Source: Candidatus Poribacteria bacterium (lineage in GTDB: Bacteria; Poribacteria; WGA-4E; JAJDTR01). From it: a stretch of 64,000 nucleotides of DNA. The stretch spans positions 145,732 to 209,731 of the forward strand of contig JAPPIK010000011.1 in the NCBI GenBank assembly GCA_028820655.1. Direction: 5' to 3'. The position numbers and the translations under genes were made by a program. Within the stretch, counting starts at the first letter, position 1; every line of letters starts with the position of its first letter. The notes beneath the pieces are model-generated. The model was not told the origin of the DNA, searched no databases, and worked only from the letters and a program-made list of their open reading frames with translations. Of this stretch, positions 53,869 to 62,112 are shown in pieces.

Positions 53869-55027
53869 GGTTGTGCACGCAAGCAGTGCTGGAGGGTTTA
53901 GCCGGTTTCTCAATGACACACAACTTCTCATCAGCGATTTGGCGTCAATCGAGTTGTGGGAGATTAAACAGGATGAATTGCTGCAGAAGGCCGTAATTAG
54001 GCCCGCCGCTCCTTCATGGAGCGCATATTTCTTGCCGGAGGATGACATGATTCTCGCCGTAGGCGAGAGTTTGTCATTTTTGAGGATGAGTGCAACAGGA
54101 GAGCGTTTTTCGAGAGACATTTCTTTGGAAGGTTTTTATCCGCGAATTGTGGCCATAAGTCCCATGGGTTCTCATATCGCCGTTCCGATTAGCTTGAAGA
54201 AAAAACGTGAAGTTCGAATCTGCGTCCCAGTGACACTTGAAGTGGTTCATCGAATCCCTATTCTGGATAAAGAGCCTCGCGTGCTGGCATTCAGTCCTGA
54301 TGGGAAGCAACTCGCTATCGGAGAGTCTAGCTATACGACAAGACTGTGGAACATCTCAACGGGGAAGGAATTGTACCGGTTTGTCAATAGGGACAATATT
54401 ATCCCCTGGCTAAAGTCAGCATTCGTTCGCGCCTTGGCTTTCAGCCCTGACGGAAAGCAGCTCGCCTGCGGCGGCACATTTGACGCAATCTGGCTTTGGG
54501 ATGTGGAAACTGGTAAGCGACGCGAGAAGTTTGTCCTTCCCACCGATTTGATTCCGCATAATGCATCGGGACTACCGGTCGAAAACCCAAAACGCTTAAG
54601 GCCAGGTACTCCGGGTGACGGGACCTACTCGGTAATGTTTTTGAAGTTCGATACAAATGGAAAACGCCTTTTTGCAGGACTTTCGTCAGGACATTTTCTC
54701 GTATTTGACCTCGTGAGGGGAATGCTCCTCGAAACCCTACAACTTGGCTATGAATCTAGAGCACCGTATCCAGTCAGCGTAGCGATCAACCCGGACACGT
54801 CGTTGATAGCAGTCGGTCGGAAGGACTTCGTCATTGAACTCATCGAAACACTGAGATGGCAAAGCGTTGCAGAACTCAAAGGGCATCGCGGACACATTGG
54901 TTCACTGGATTTTAGTCACGACGGCACGAAGTTACTGTCCAAGTCTGACGATGGCACCATGCGCGTGTGGAAGGTCGAACGAGGTTGGCTGAGCAAGGCG
55001 TGGTTGAAGATTGAAAAACAGCGTTAG
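53771..55027 (+). CDS. WD40 3' part of the frameshifted sigma-WD40 gene
   Basis: 418 residues in the +1 frame, continuing the WD40 propeller (APVTFSPNGRYLAYGNDVWD, LAFSPDGKQLAIGESSYTTR, then LDFSHDGTKLLSKSDDGTM). It has no Shine-Dalgarno of its own and starts within the upstream gene, so it is probably not an independent gene. Either the G tract is a sequencing or assembly error, or the gene is disrupted or phase-variable. Confidence 0.65.
   Translation: MSVVHFGGAPVTFSPNGRYLAYGNDVWDFQTAEVVHASSAGGFSRFLNDTQLLISDLASIELWEIKQDELLQKAVIRPAAPSWSAYFLPEDDMILAVGESLSFLRMSATGERFSRDISLEGFYPRIVAISPMGSHIAVPISLKKKREVRICVPVTLEVVHRIPILDKEPRVLAFSPDGKQLAIGESSYTTRLWNISTGKELYRFVNRDNIIPWLKSAFVRALAFSPDGKQLACGGTFDAIWLWDVETGKRREKFVLPTDLIPHNASGLPVENPKRLRPGTPGDGTYSVMFLKFDTNGKRLFAGLSSGHFLVFDLVRGMLLETLQLGYESRAPYPVSVAINPDTSLIAVGRKDFVIELIETLRWQSVAELKGHRGHIGSLDFSHDGTKLLSKSDDGTMRVWKVERGWLSKAWLKIEKQR
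53789..53795 (+). other. Seven-G homopolymer at the frameshift point
   Basis: GGGGGGG within TTTTGGGGGGGCGCC. One fewer G makes the reading FWGAPVTFSPNGRY continuous. It is a slippage-prone tract. Confidence 0.8.
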
Positions 55028-55205
55028 TTACGTCAGCTTGCCCCCCGATTCCTGATGAAATCGGCATTGATGCGATTTGGCAGAGGTGCTAAAATAGTCG
55101 CTTGACGCAACAGGCGCTAACTTCAACAATGGCATGGCAAACGATGTATACGCCTCTTTCTTCGGTGAAACGTCTCATAACTTCGAATTCAAATGGAGAA
55201 TGACC

Positions 55206-56273
55206 ATGTCGAACCGAGGTTCTCAATCAATCGATCGCTTAACGGCAGATCAGATTGCCCAGTTCAAACGTGATGGGTTCCTGGTTCTCAAAGCGATTCT
55301 CGACCCGACGCTCTGCCTCCAGGCACGTGACGACATGTGGGAGACGATTGAAGCCTACCTTCCGCGTATGAAGCGGGACGACCCCTCGACATGGACGGCT
55401 ATCACGGAGGAGGAGGGCGCCGAACTGCGGGCGCAGCGTCCCGAGGGCGGAGGCGATCCGTATTTCAGCGGGGGCGGACACCAGTTCTTTATCCGCAATG
55501 GAGCGTCGGAATTGATGCTCAATCTGGCTCCCCGCGCCATGTGGCGAGTTGCCGAGCAACTTCTTGGGAAGGGGGCGGTGGTATGGCCTGCTGGACTCGA
55601 CGAGTCGGGCTACACCACAGGACCGTGCTTTATGTGCGACGACGCCGTGGGAAGTCTCGATACACATCTGGGAGACTCAATGGGTTATCCGTCAAAGGGC
55701 AGCTTTTCGACAGAGCCAGCGCTGCGGCTGCCCCGAACGGGACCGGTGTGGCTCAACGGGCAGGGGACGCGCGGATTATACTGCACGCTTCCGAATAGTC
55801 CTTCTCACTCCCCTCACTACACCGGCGCCCATTCCGATGGTCCGTGCTACGGCACGTGGCGGCTGCAGATGTCGGCATACATCTCCGATGTGCCGCCGAA
55901 CTGCGGCGGATTTACCGTCTGGCCCGAGAGCCACTCGCGCATCTGGGAGGAACAGTGGAAGGCTTTCAAAGCCGGAGAGAAACACACGGACAAGCATTTG
56001 GCGCTACGAAATGCGGGTGGATATACCGACCCCGTCATCGGTCAAATTAAGAAGGATACCCAACCGTTCGATTGCCATGGTCCTGCTGGTACGGTCATCC
56101 TATGGCACACAAAAATTTTACACATCGCGGGACAGAACACGTCTAACGATGTTATCCGTCAAGCGACAATCTACGGCTTCAAGAAAACGCCCGAGTCGCT
56201 TCCCGACCCGCTCGCGGTGGACGACACGGATGGCGATATTTGGCGCGATTGGTCGGATGAAGTGCGTGTGTAA
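55206..56273 (+). CDS. Phytanoyl-CoA dioxygenase family protein
   Basis: About 355 residues, larger than the others in the window. HxD is in GAHSDGPCYG, and the distal His is in TKILHIAGQN with Arg following in VIRQATIYGF. Extra N-terminal and loop segments make it a distinct subgroup. I chose ATG 55206 (MSNRGSQ), with GGAGA eight bases upstream; an upstream frame to 55134 is unlikely. The substrate is unknown. Confidence 0.85.
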   Translation: MSNRGSQSIDRLTADQIAQFKRDGFLVLKAILDPTLCLQARDDMWETIEAYLPRMKRDDPSTWTAITEEEGAELRAQRPEGGGDPYFSGGGHQFFIRNGASELMLNLAPRAMWRVAEQLLGKGAVVWPAGLDESGYTTGPCFMCDDAVGSLDTHLGDSMGYPSKGSFSTEPALRLPRTGPVWLNGQGTRGLYCTLPNSPSHSPHYTGAHSDGPCYGTWRLQMSAYISDVPPNCGGFTVWPESHSRIWEEQWKAFKAGEKHTDKHLALRNAGGYTDPVIGQIKKDTQPFDCHGPAGTVILWHTKILHIAGQNTSNDVIRQATIYGFKKTPESLPDPLAVDDTDGDIWRDWSDEVRV

Positions 56274-56530
56274 CCGTTGATGGCGCTCAACCACACCGCG
56301 TCCCGGTAGAACGGATGCCCCGCGCTCAACTATTCTCTTAGTGAGAGATGATCCCTGCTGCTGAAATCGGTCTATTCACAAATTCTCCGCCGATAAGTCT
56401 TCTACTGATACTGCCACTGGACTGTGATTATGATGACGAGCCGGCGCTGATTCTCAATGCTGCACCTCCCGAGGTAAGAGCGGACATAAAAGTTACCAAT
56501 TCCACATCACGACAGTGAGGACAGATAGCC

Positions 56531-56881
56531 ATGCTCAAAATTGAAATTGACTCGCCCACCCTCGAAAAAGAGATTAACGCCTTGGTTCATTCGGGGCTCT
56601 ATGCTGACCTGACGGTGTTGATGACCGACGCTCTTGAAAAACTGGTCACTACCAAGAGAGAATCTCGCCTTGACGCCGCAATTTTGCTCTATCAGCATGG
56701 TGAAGTGACACTTGCCAGAGCCGCCGAATTGGCGGGCGTTCACCGATTCGAATTTGATGCGGAATTGAATGCGAAAGGCATCCCTAAAACGGTTGAAGTC
56801 GGTTCGGTGGATGACTTGCAAGCAGGTGTTTCGGTCCTGAAGCAGAACCACAAGCCCAACGGCGGAGAAAAAGGGTCTTAG
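56531..56881 (+). CDS. UPF0175-family antitoxin
   Basis: 116 residues. The helix-turn-helix-like centre reads LLYQHGEVTLARAAELAGVH, the UPF0175 pattern. Antitoxins of this family bind DNA and neutralise a following PIN toxin. The next gene starts two bases after its stop. GAGGA lies about 11 bases before the ATG. Confidence 0.82.
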   Translation: MLKIEIDSPTLEKEINALVHSGLYADLTVLMTDALEKLVTTKRESRLDAAILLYQHGEVTLARAAELAGVHRFEFDAELNAKGIPKTVEVGSVDDLQAGVSVLKQNHKPNGGEKGS

Positions 56882-56883
56882 TC

Positions 56884-57375
56884 GTGGTCTTCATTGATAC
56901 AGATGTGCTTTCGGTCTTCGCTAAAATCCAGCGTTTTCCTTTGTTGTTTACCATATGTGGTGAAAACCTTCTCAACATTTCAGTTGCCGTGGAGGCCGAA
57001 CTTCGAACAGGTGTTGCCAAGGGCTTCGGATTCGCACGAGATATCATTGAGTTGCACTCACAGGGGAGAATCAGAACGTACCATCCGACGACGGCTGACC
57101 AACAGTTGATGGCGACTATGTCCCCATCACTCGGTTTAGGAGAGCGCGAATCAATCGCAATCTGTAAACGGTTGAATCCTATCCTCGTTAGCAACGAGCG
57201 ACGAGTCAAACATCACTGTCGGGAAAACGGAGTAGATTGCATTAACCTCGAAGAGATCTTACGAGCGCTATGGGAACTTGGGATTGCGACGCAAGCCGAC
57301 ATGCGGAAGATAATCGCCGAGATTGAGACAAAAGATAACCTCAAATTTCGAGCAACAGACACGATTTTCGGATGA
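56884..57375 (+). CDS. PIN-domain toxin (DUF3368 type)
   Basis: 163 residues. The PIN acidic residues are Asp5 and Asp7 in VFIDTDVLSV, Glu in GLGERESIAICKRL, and the end of the core in LVSNERRVKHHC. The GTG start is coupled to the antitoxin gene. It is a predicted ribonuclease held inactive by the UPF0175 partner. The length is normal for DUF3368-type toxins. Confidence 0.82.
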   Translation: MVFIDTDVLSVFAKIQRFPLLFTICGENLLNISVAVEAELRTGVAKGFGFARDIIELHSQGRIRTYHPTTADQQLMATMSPSLGLGERESIAICKRLNPILVSNERRVKHHCRENGVDCINLEEILRALWELGIATQADMRKIIAEIETKDNLKFRATDTIFG

Positions 57376-57551
57376 GCCGATCCGATTCAGGCCAACTCAT
57401 TGAGCGACCCGCCATCGCTCTACTTGTGGAATTGAGATGATAGGCGTGGGGTTGTCTCAGTAAGTGCGATCAAGTCGGGAGGAAGGGGAATTCACTCCGT
57501 CGAAGGAGCGATCCCGAAACCATTCTCAGGAAATCCCATGTGGACTCTGGC

Positions 57552-58532
57552 TTAATCGGTTTTACCGGTCGGGACAGGCTTACCTTTCGGGCGCCCCAAA
57601 AGGAAGAGGTAGCAAAACAGCAGCACTCCCGTGGTGAATCCGAATCCGATCTTGACGATTGGCGGTAAACTCGAGGGGGATACAAATCCCTCGATAACGC
57701 CGGCGATGACGAGTAGCACGACGCAACCTCCGATGAGTTGCACCGCAACTTTCGCGGCGTCGATCAGCGCATGTTTTCGGGTCAGCAAGCCCGGCGTGAT
57801 CAGAGCGTAGCCAATTTTTAATCCGGCGCCGCCCGCGATAAAAATTGTCGTCAATTCGACATAGCCGTGTGGTGAAACAAACGCCCACAGCGGAAGAGCC
57901 AATCCATGAACGTGGCACAGTCCGGCAACTGCACCGATGAACACGCCGTTCAATGCCAGAATGTACGTTGTACCGACCATAAATGTTATGCCAAGCGCAA
58001 ATGCGGCAAAAGCCACTCCTACGTTATTGGTCATGACATCAGAGGCAAACAGATTTCTTGCATGCGCCGGGGTGTCTGTCCACATCTCCTGGTCGTGGAT
58101 TTTCTCGACGAGGGGTTTGGGCGCGAGTTTTTCGGCAAGGCCTTGGTTTTCAAACGCGATCCAATATGCGGCGATAAACCCGATGACAAACATAAAGAAT
58201 GCTGCGGTGATGAAGCTAATGTTGCTTCTGAATAGTGTCGGGAACCCGGCGAGGAAAAAGTGACGAATGGTGTTGCGTTTCAAGGGGGAGGATTGATAGA
58301 TACCGGCGTGAGCGCGGGAGGCGAGCGCGTTCAGATACGGGACACAGCGATCATCTGGGAAATCCCGACGGGCAACCGCCAGGTCCGAGGTCACTCGGCG
58401 ATATAGATAGCCTAAGCGATCCAATTGCGATGGAGACAATTTGTTGGTGCGGTAGCGACGGGTTCGCTTTAACGCTTCCTCCAATTCCGTCCAGATTGGT
58501 TGCTTCTTACTGAGAAACTCGTCGCGTGTCAT
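57552..58532 (-). CDS. Stage II sporulation protein M (SpoIIM)-family membrane protein
   Basis: About 326 residues. The first 100 are soluble and helical, then about six membrane helices with NNVGVAFAAFALGITFMVGT and FVSPHGYVELTTIFIAGGAG, the SpoIIM/DUF95 signature. In non-sporulating bacteria these sit beside RDD, DUF58 and MoxR genes. The start at 58532 (MTRDEFL) has GAGGG seven bases upstream; the longer upstream frame lacks support. The divergent RDD gene begins 310 bases away. Confidence 0.85.
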   Translation of the reverse strand: MTRDEFLSKKQPIWTELEEALKRTRRYRTNKLSPSQLDRLGYLYRRVTSDLAVARRDFPDDRCVPYLNALASRAHAGIYQSSPLKRNTIRHFFLAGFPTLFRSNISFITAAFFMFVIGFIAAYWIAFENQGLAEKLAPKPLVEKIHDQEMWTDTPAHARNLFASDVMTNNVGVAFAAFALGITFMVGTTYILALNGVFIGAVAGLCHVHGLALPLWAFVSPHGYVELTTIFIAGGAGLKIGYALITPGLLTRKHALIDAAKVAVQLIGGCVVLLVIAGVIEGFVSPSSLPPIVKIGFGFTTGVLLFCYLFLLGRPKGKPVPTGKTD

Positions 58533-58625
58533 ATCGTTACCCTCGTCGGCAGGTATACCTCGGGAGATATAGTCATTGCTACTAATAGTAACACATGATT
58601 GCGGACAATGAAATTCTTCTGTACG

Positions 58626-58667
58626 ACAATCTGTTAGATTGTGGCAGTCGCAAACTAACAATTTGCG
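58626..58667. repeat. Two small hairpins between SpoIIM and RDD genes
   Basis: ACAATCTGTTAGATTGT (58626-58642) and CGCAAACTAACAATTTGCG (58649-58667). They lie in the 309-base divergent space. Similar to the hairpin at 51709; probably dispersed repeats rather than operators. Confidence 0.5.
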
Positions 58668-58841
58668 CTACAAGGGTGCGTCCAATTTTTTTTCGTAATT
58701 AAACAAAGTCATCATGGTTCATTGATGTACAGTCAAAATTTGCGCAAATGTGGATGTAAATGACTATAGCTAGAAGAAAGTCTCAAGCAACGTACCGCTT
58801 TTATCAACACAGTTGAAAATCGGGAATATCCTAGAAGATTC

Positions 58842-59591
58842 ATGAGCGACCATTTATCTATCGAAACCCCCGAACAGATTGAGATTGACTATAGTGTAGC
58901 AGGCATCGGTTCGCGCTTTTATGCCGCGTTGATCGACATCGCGCTGCTGCTTCCAATCCTTCTTGTGGGTTCTTACGTGTACGTACGTGCGGCGTCCGAC
59001 CTTGATGAATCACTTGGCAACTGGTTGGCGGCAATTGCGGGGATTGCTACGTTCGCACTCCAATGGGGCTACTACATGGCGTTCGAGATTACGACGAATG
59101 GTCAATCGCCGGGTAAACGAGCTCTCGGCTTGCGGGTCATTAAAGCACAAGGGTATCCGATTAGTTTTTCGGATTCCGCAATTCGAAATATTGTGCGGGT
59201 TGTGGATTTTCTTCCGCTATTCTACGGTGTTGGGATGCTAACGATGCTGATGAACAAAAACTGGCAGCGGCTGGGCGACCTAGCTGCCGGCACGCTCGTT
59301 GTTAAAGAGGGTGCCAAAGCGTCCCCCAATCCGGCGAAGGCGCCTACAATTCAAAAGTCGGCGTTTGTCTACGGCGCCTGGATTCAGCCGGAACAGGTGA
59401 TAGACAGAGAACTGATCGCGATACGGGAGTACATCTCGCGCCGGGAAAGCCTTCCAAGATTGCGTCGATTACAACTCGCTCGGACAATTGGGTCTCCGAT
59501 TGCCCAAAGAATGACGAGCAGCGACATGATTGATTACGACGTGTTTTTGGAGGAAGTTTATGCCCTAAAGACGAACTTGGATGCGGATTGA
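58842..59591 (+). CDS. RDD-family membrane protein
   Basis: 249 residues. The RDD signature is in GIGSRFYAALIDIALLLPIL (Arg and Asp around the first helix) and the second block reads SPGKRALGLRVIKAQGYPIS. There are about three helices, then a 70-residue cytoplasmic tail. It is a frequent neighbour of SpoIIM and MoxR/DUF58 genes; its separation from them here by 17 kb is notable. AGAAG lies before the ATG. Confidence 0.88.
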   Translation: MSDHLSIETPEQIEIDYSVAGIGSRFYAALIDIALLLPILLVGSYVYVRAASDLDESLGNWLAAIAGIATFALQWGYYMAFEITTNGQSPGKRALGLRVIKAQGYPISFSDSAIRNIVRVVDFLPLFYGVGMLTMLMNKNWQRLGDLAAGTLVVKEGAKASPNPAKAPTIQKSAFVYGAWIQPEQVIDRELIAIREYISRRESLPRLRRLQLARTIGSPIAQRMTSSDMIDYDVFLEEVYALKTNLDAD

Positions 59592-59742
59592 GTGTGTTTA
59601 CAACCCAAGCCGCTGTTTTGTTTATTGTCGGGTTTCAACAGAGATGTTCGACCTGAAGTATCTGCTTGAGTAGCAGTGAATCTTGGGTTGGCAAAGATAA
59701 ACCGTTTTTGTCCGTTCAACCCAACTTATATGGAGGCGAATC

Positions 59743-60306
59743 GTGTCATTCACTATTGGGCAATACTATCTTACGCCGATGCTTCTCATGTCCGTTCTTT
59801 TCTTCGCGTCGTCATGCGGGTCTGATGGGCCATTTCAACCGGTAGGTGAAGCCGAGGAGGAGCGCATAAAGGATGCATTGGATAATCGATCGTTTCGGCA
59901 GCTTTTGCCTTCCAAAGACGCTAGCCCGAGAAAGGCCGTTATCCTCGATTTCTTTGACGGGATTCGTGTTTGGGCGCAATATTCCGAAAAGCGTCATGCG
60001 GTCAACGAGTGGGAGATTGCCGCCCAAGATTACCGCGTCTTGAAGATCGGGAACACCAGCCGCATCGGACGCGGTGGACATAACCCCGAATTCATGCTCT
60101 ATCTTGAGGTCCCCACGTTCACACAGCAGTTTCCTACGGCGTGCGAAGACTGTGTTGACGTGTCGGGCTTCTCCGTCTCAGTCAGAAGTCCTCTTGATAA
60201 CAACAGGATTTCCTTCAAACTGAATGATCCAAGTAGAAGTCTACCCTCGCCGTTTCCCTTGTTTGAATCGTGGACGAAATTCAAGGAAGATGAATACTTC
60301 GATTGA
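59743..60306 (+). CDS. Hypothetical lipoprotein
   Basis: 187 residues. The N-terminal signal ends in LFFASSCGS, a lipobox-like Cys after a hydrophobic stretch, so it is probably lipid-anchored. I recognise no domain in the rest (FRQLLPSKDASPRKAVILD is unassigned). The GTG start has GGAGGCG at a good distance. Confidence 0.7.
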   Translation: MSFTIGQYYLTPMLLMSVLFFASSCGSDGPFQPVGEAEEERIKDALDNRSFRQLLPSKDASPRKAVILDFFDGIRVWAQYSEKRHAVNEWEIAAQDYRVLKIGNTSRIGRGGHNPEFMLYLEVPTFTQQFPTACEDCVDVSGFSVSVRSPLDNNRISFKLNDPSRSLPSPFPLFESWTKFKEDEYFD

Positions 60307-60444
60307 GTTGCCTGATTCCCAGCTACGGCTCAAGTGTGGTTGTGCACAGTTAGACAAATTTAGCGAATTCACTGTCGCTCAGTTAAATCGGTCGTGCGCC
60401 ACAGCAGCACGGTTCCATCATTTGTTGCCGATGCGATCGTTTGT

Positions 60445-60705
60445 CTACCTGCAGAAAACGCTACGAAGATAACTGATGCTCCATGCGCTGTCGGGTGGTG
60501 ATGTTGTGCGCTGATTAGCATCCCATAGTATAATTTTTCCGCTCCATGTTCCCGTAATTAGCGTCTTGCCGTCAGGTGAAAACGCGAGACGGATCACTCC
60601 TCCGCTGTGCACCTGCCTTATGTGCCTTAGTTTGGGCATCTTCCCAACAGTCGCAATGCGCATTCTTGTACTGGGAGCCGTTGGCCGCCCCAATCCACAC
60701 GCCAA
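60445..60705 (-). pseudogene. WD40-repeat fragment
   Basis: An isolated WD40 unit, VIRLAFSPDGKTLITGTWSG then KIILWDANQ, without enough repeats for a propeller and without a Shine-Dalgarno. It resembles the C-terminal units of the large WD40 gene at 62113. Most likely a remnant. Confidence 0.5.
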
Positions 60706-60787
60706 TGGTGTTTGATTCGTTGGGTGCCATCATCTCCATTCCGAAAACCTCGAAAATAATTGGGGTACCGTTGTGCGTGAAAACCAA

Positions 60788-61042
60788 GTCATCCCGTTTC
60801 ATCTGCCTTGAGCGTTAACTCCGACGCTGCCGAAAGCCCTTGATATTCGACTGAAATGATATAGCCCTCCGGTCGATCAAGACATTCAATAAAGTAATCG
60901 GTATCGGCAGTCACAGATTTGCGACTCGAATGGCAAAGAGTATTTTTTCCAAGGCGTTACTACGAACGTCGAGCACGGACATTACGTCTGAAAAGGGAGG
61001 ACCATCTTCAAAGACGATTCAGCCGCGAATAGACTTGGGAGT
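60788..61042 (-). pseudogene. Decayed partial copy of the neighbouring lipoprotein gene
   Basis: Directly after the stop of the gene at 61043, the same strand reads PKSIRG, stop, IVFEDGPPFSDVMSVLD, then TADTDYFIECLDRPEGYIIS and VEYQGLSAASELTLKADET. This aligns with RYRGQVIFNDGTSLAHTMVNLD, QTDANGYFVRYVDEP and VECQGLSETTEFTLTSGE of the intact protein. An in-frame TGA and a later frame change to DDLVFT show it is dead. It is a tandem partial duplication of the C-terminal half. Confidence 0.65.
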
Positions 61043-61792
61043 TCATTGGAGCGTGAACACTAGGTTCTCCTTTTGTTCTCCGCTAGTAAGGGTAAACTCC
61101 GTCGTTTCCGACAATCCCTGACATTCTACCTCAACACTGTAGTGTGCAACCTCAAAATCAGGTTCATCAACATATCGTACGAAGTAGCCGTTAGCATCCG
61201 TTTGAATTGGATAAGCCGCTTCTATGCTAATAGGATTCCCTCGTATGTACCTGCACTTCTCGTCGAGATTGACCATTGTGTGCGCAAGTGAGGTGCCATC
61301 ATTGAAAATTACTTGACCTCGATACCGGGTTCGAGGCCTTACGGTAACGACAACATCTTCAAGGTCTGCCCCTGGCTCCATAGCAAACTTAAGACCCTTT
61401 GTGTGCGCCGGAGTCGTGGGATAAAACGTCGTCGTGCCAATCTTCATTGATAAGATTTCATAACTTTTCTGAGATTCTCCGGGAACTGGAGGGAGAACCT
61501 CCAACTGAACTGGTCCGGGTTGCACATTTCTGATAATAAAGAATCCCGCTTCGTTGCTTTTTTTGAAATCCGCGACCGATATAATAGAAGCATTCCCAAC
61601 GGCCGTGATGGCGTGACCGTTGATGAGTTTCGTGGGCCCGGTAATTAACGTAAGTCCACTAACCGGATGCCCATTTACATCAACAATGCGGCCCGAAAAT
61701 GTGTTTGTTCCGTCTGTAGCGCATCTGGAAGCGGTGAGCAAAAGCAATGCAGTGAAACACGCAAGACAGGGCGGGACTTGTGTGCGAGTCAT
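61043..61792 (-). CDS. Carboxypeptidase-regulatory-like lipoprotein
   Basis: 249 residues. A signal peptide ends in a lipobox-like TASRCAT. After that FSGRIVDVNGHPVSGLTLIT and a second unit RYRGQVIFNDGTSLAHTMVN look like carboxypeptidase-regulatory beta-sandwich domains, which are common in secreted proteins. It is likely an outer or inner membrane surface protein of unknown target. The 320-base space upstream shows no other feature. Confidence 0.75.
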   Translation of the reverse strand: MTRTQVPPCLACFTALLLLTASRCATDGTNTFSGRIVDVNGHPVSGLTLITGPTKLINGHAITAVGNASIISVADFKKSNEAGFFIIRNVQPGPVQLEVLPPVPGESQKSYEILSMKIGTTTFYPTTPAHTKGLKFAMEPGADLEDVVVTVRPRTRYRGQVIFNDGTSLAHTMVNLDEKCRYIRGNPISIEAAYPIQTDANGYFVRYVDEPDFEVAHYSVEVECQGLSETTEFTLTSGEQKENLVFTLQ

Positions 61793-62112
61793 CGTGAATC
61801 TCTCCTTTCGGATGGCTCGGTGTGAAACGTGAAGTAAGACAAAACGAGTATATTCATGCCACTCGGCCTTTTAGTGACTACCGACTTGTATGCTCTCAAG
61901 CCATATTCGGCGGATAGGAATTCGGTACATCAAGCAGTGAATCGGTAAGGTCAATCAAACCTCGTGAAAGCGGAGCGGAATCGGATCTACCTCTGAATTC
62001 GTACGATGTTCGTACCGGGGCGTGGGTATTCACGAACCGTCTATGCGCGAATATTCCAGAAAATCGGTCTAAATGCACACGGAGACCAACAGGCCAAACT
62101 AACACAACCGAC

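Noticed and set aside
61896-62105. Small minus-strand frame between the lipoprotein and WD40 genes
   Set aside because: No Shine-Dalgarno, domain or conservation signal; the space looks non-coding.
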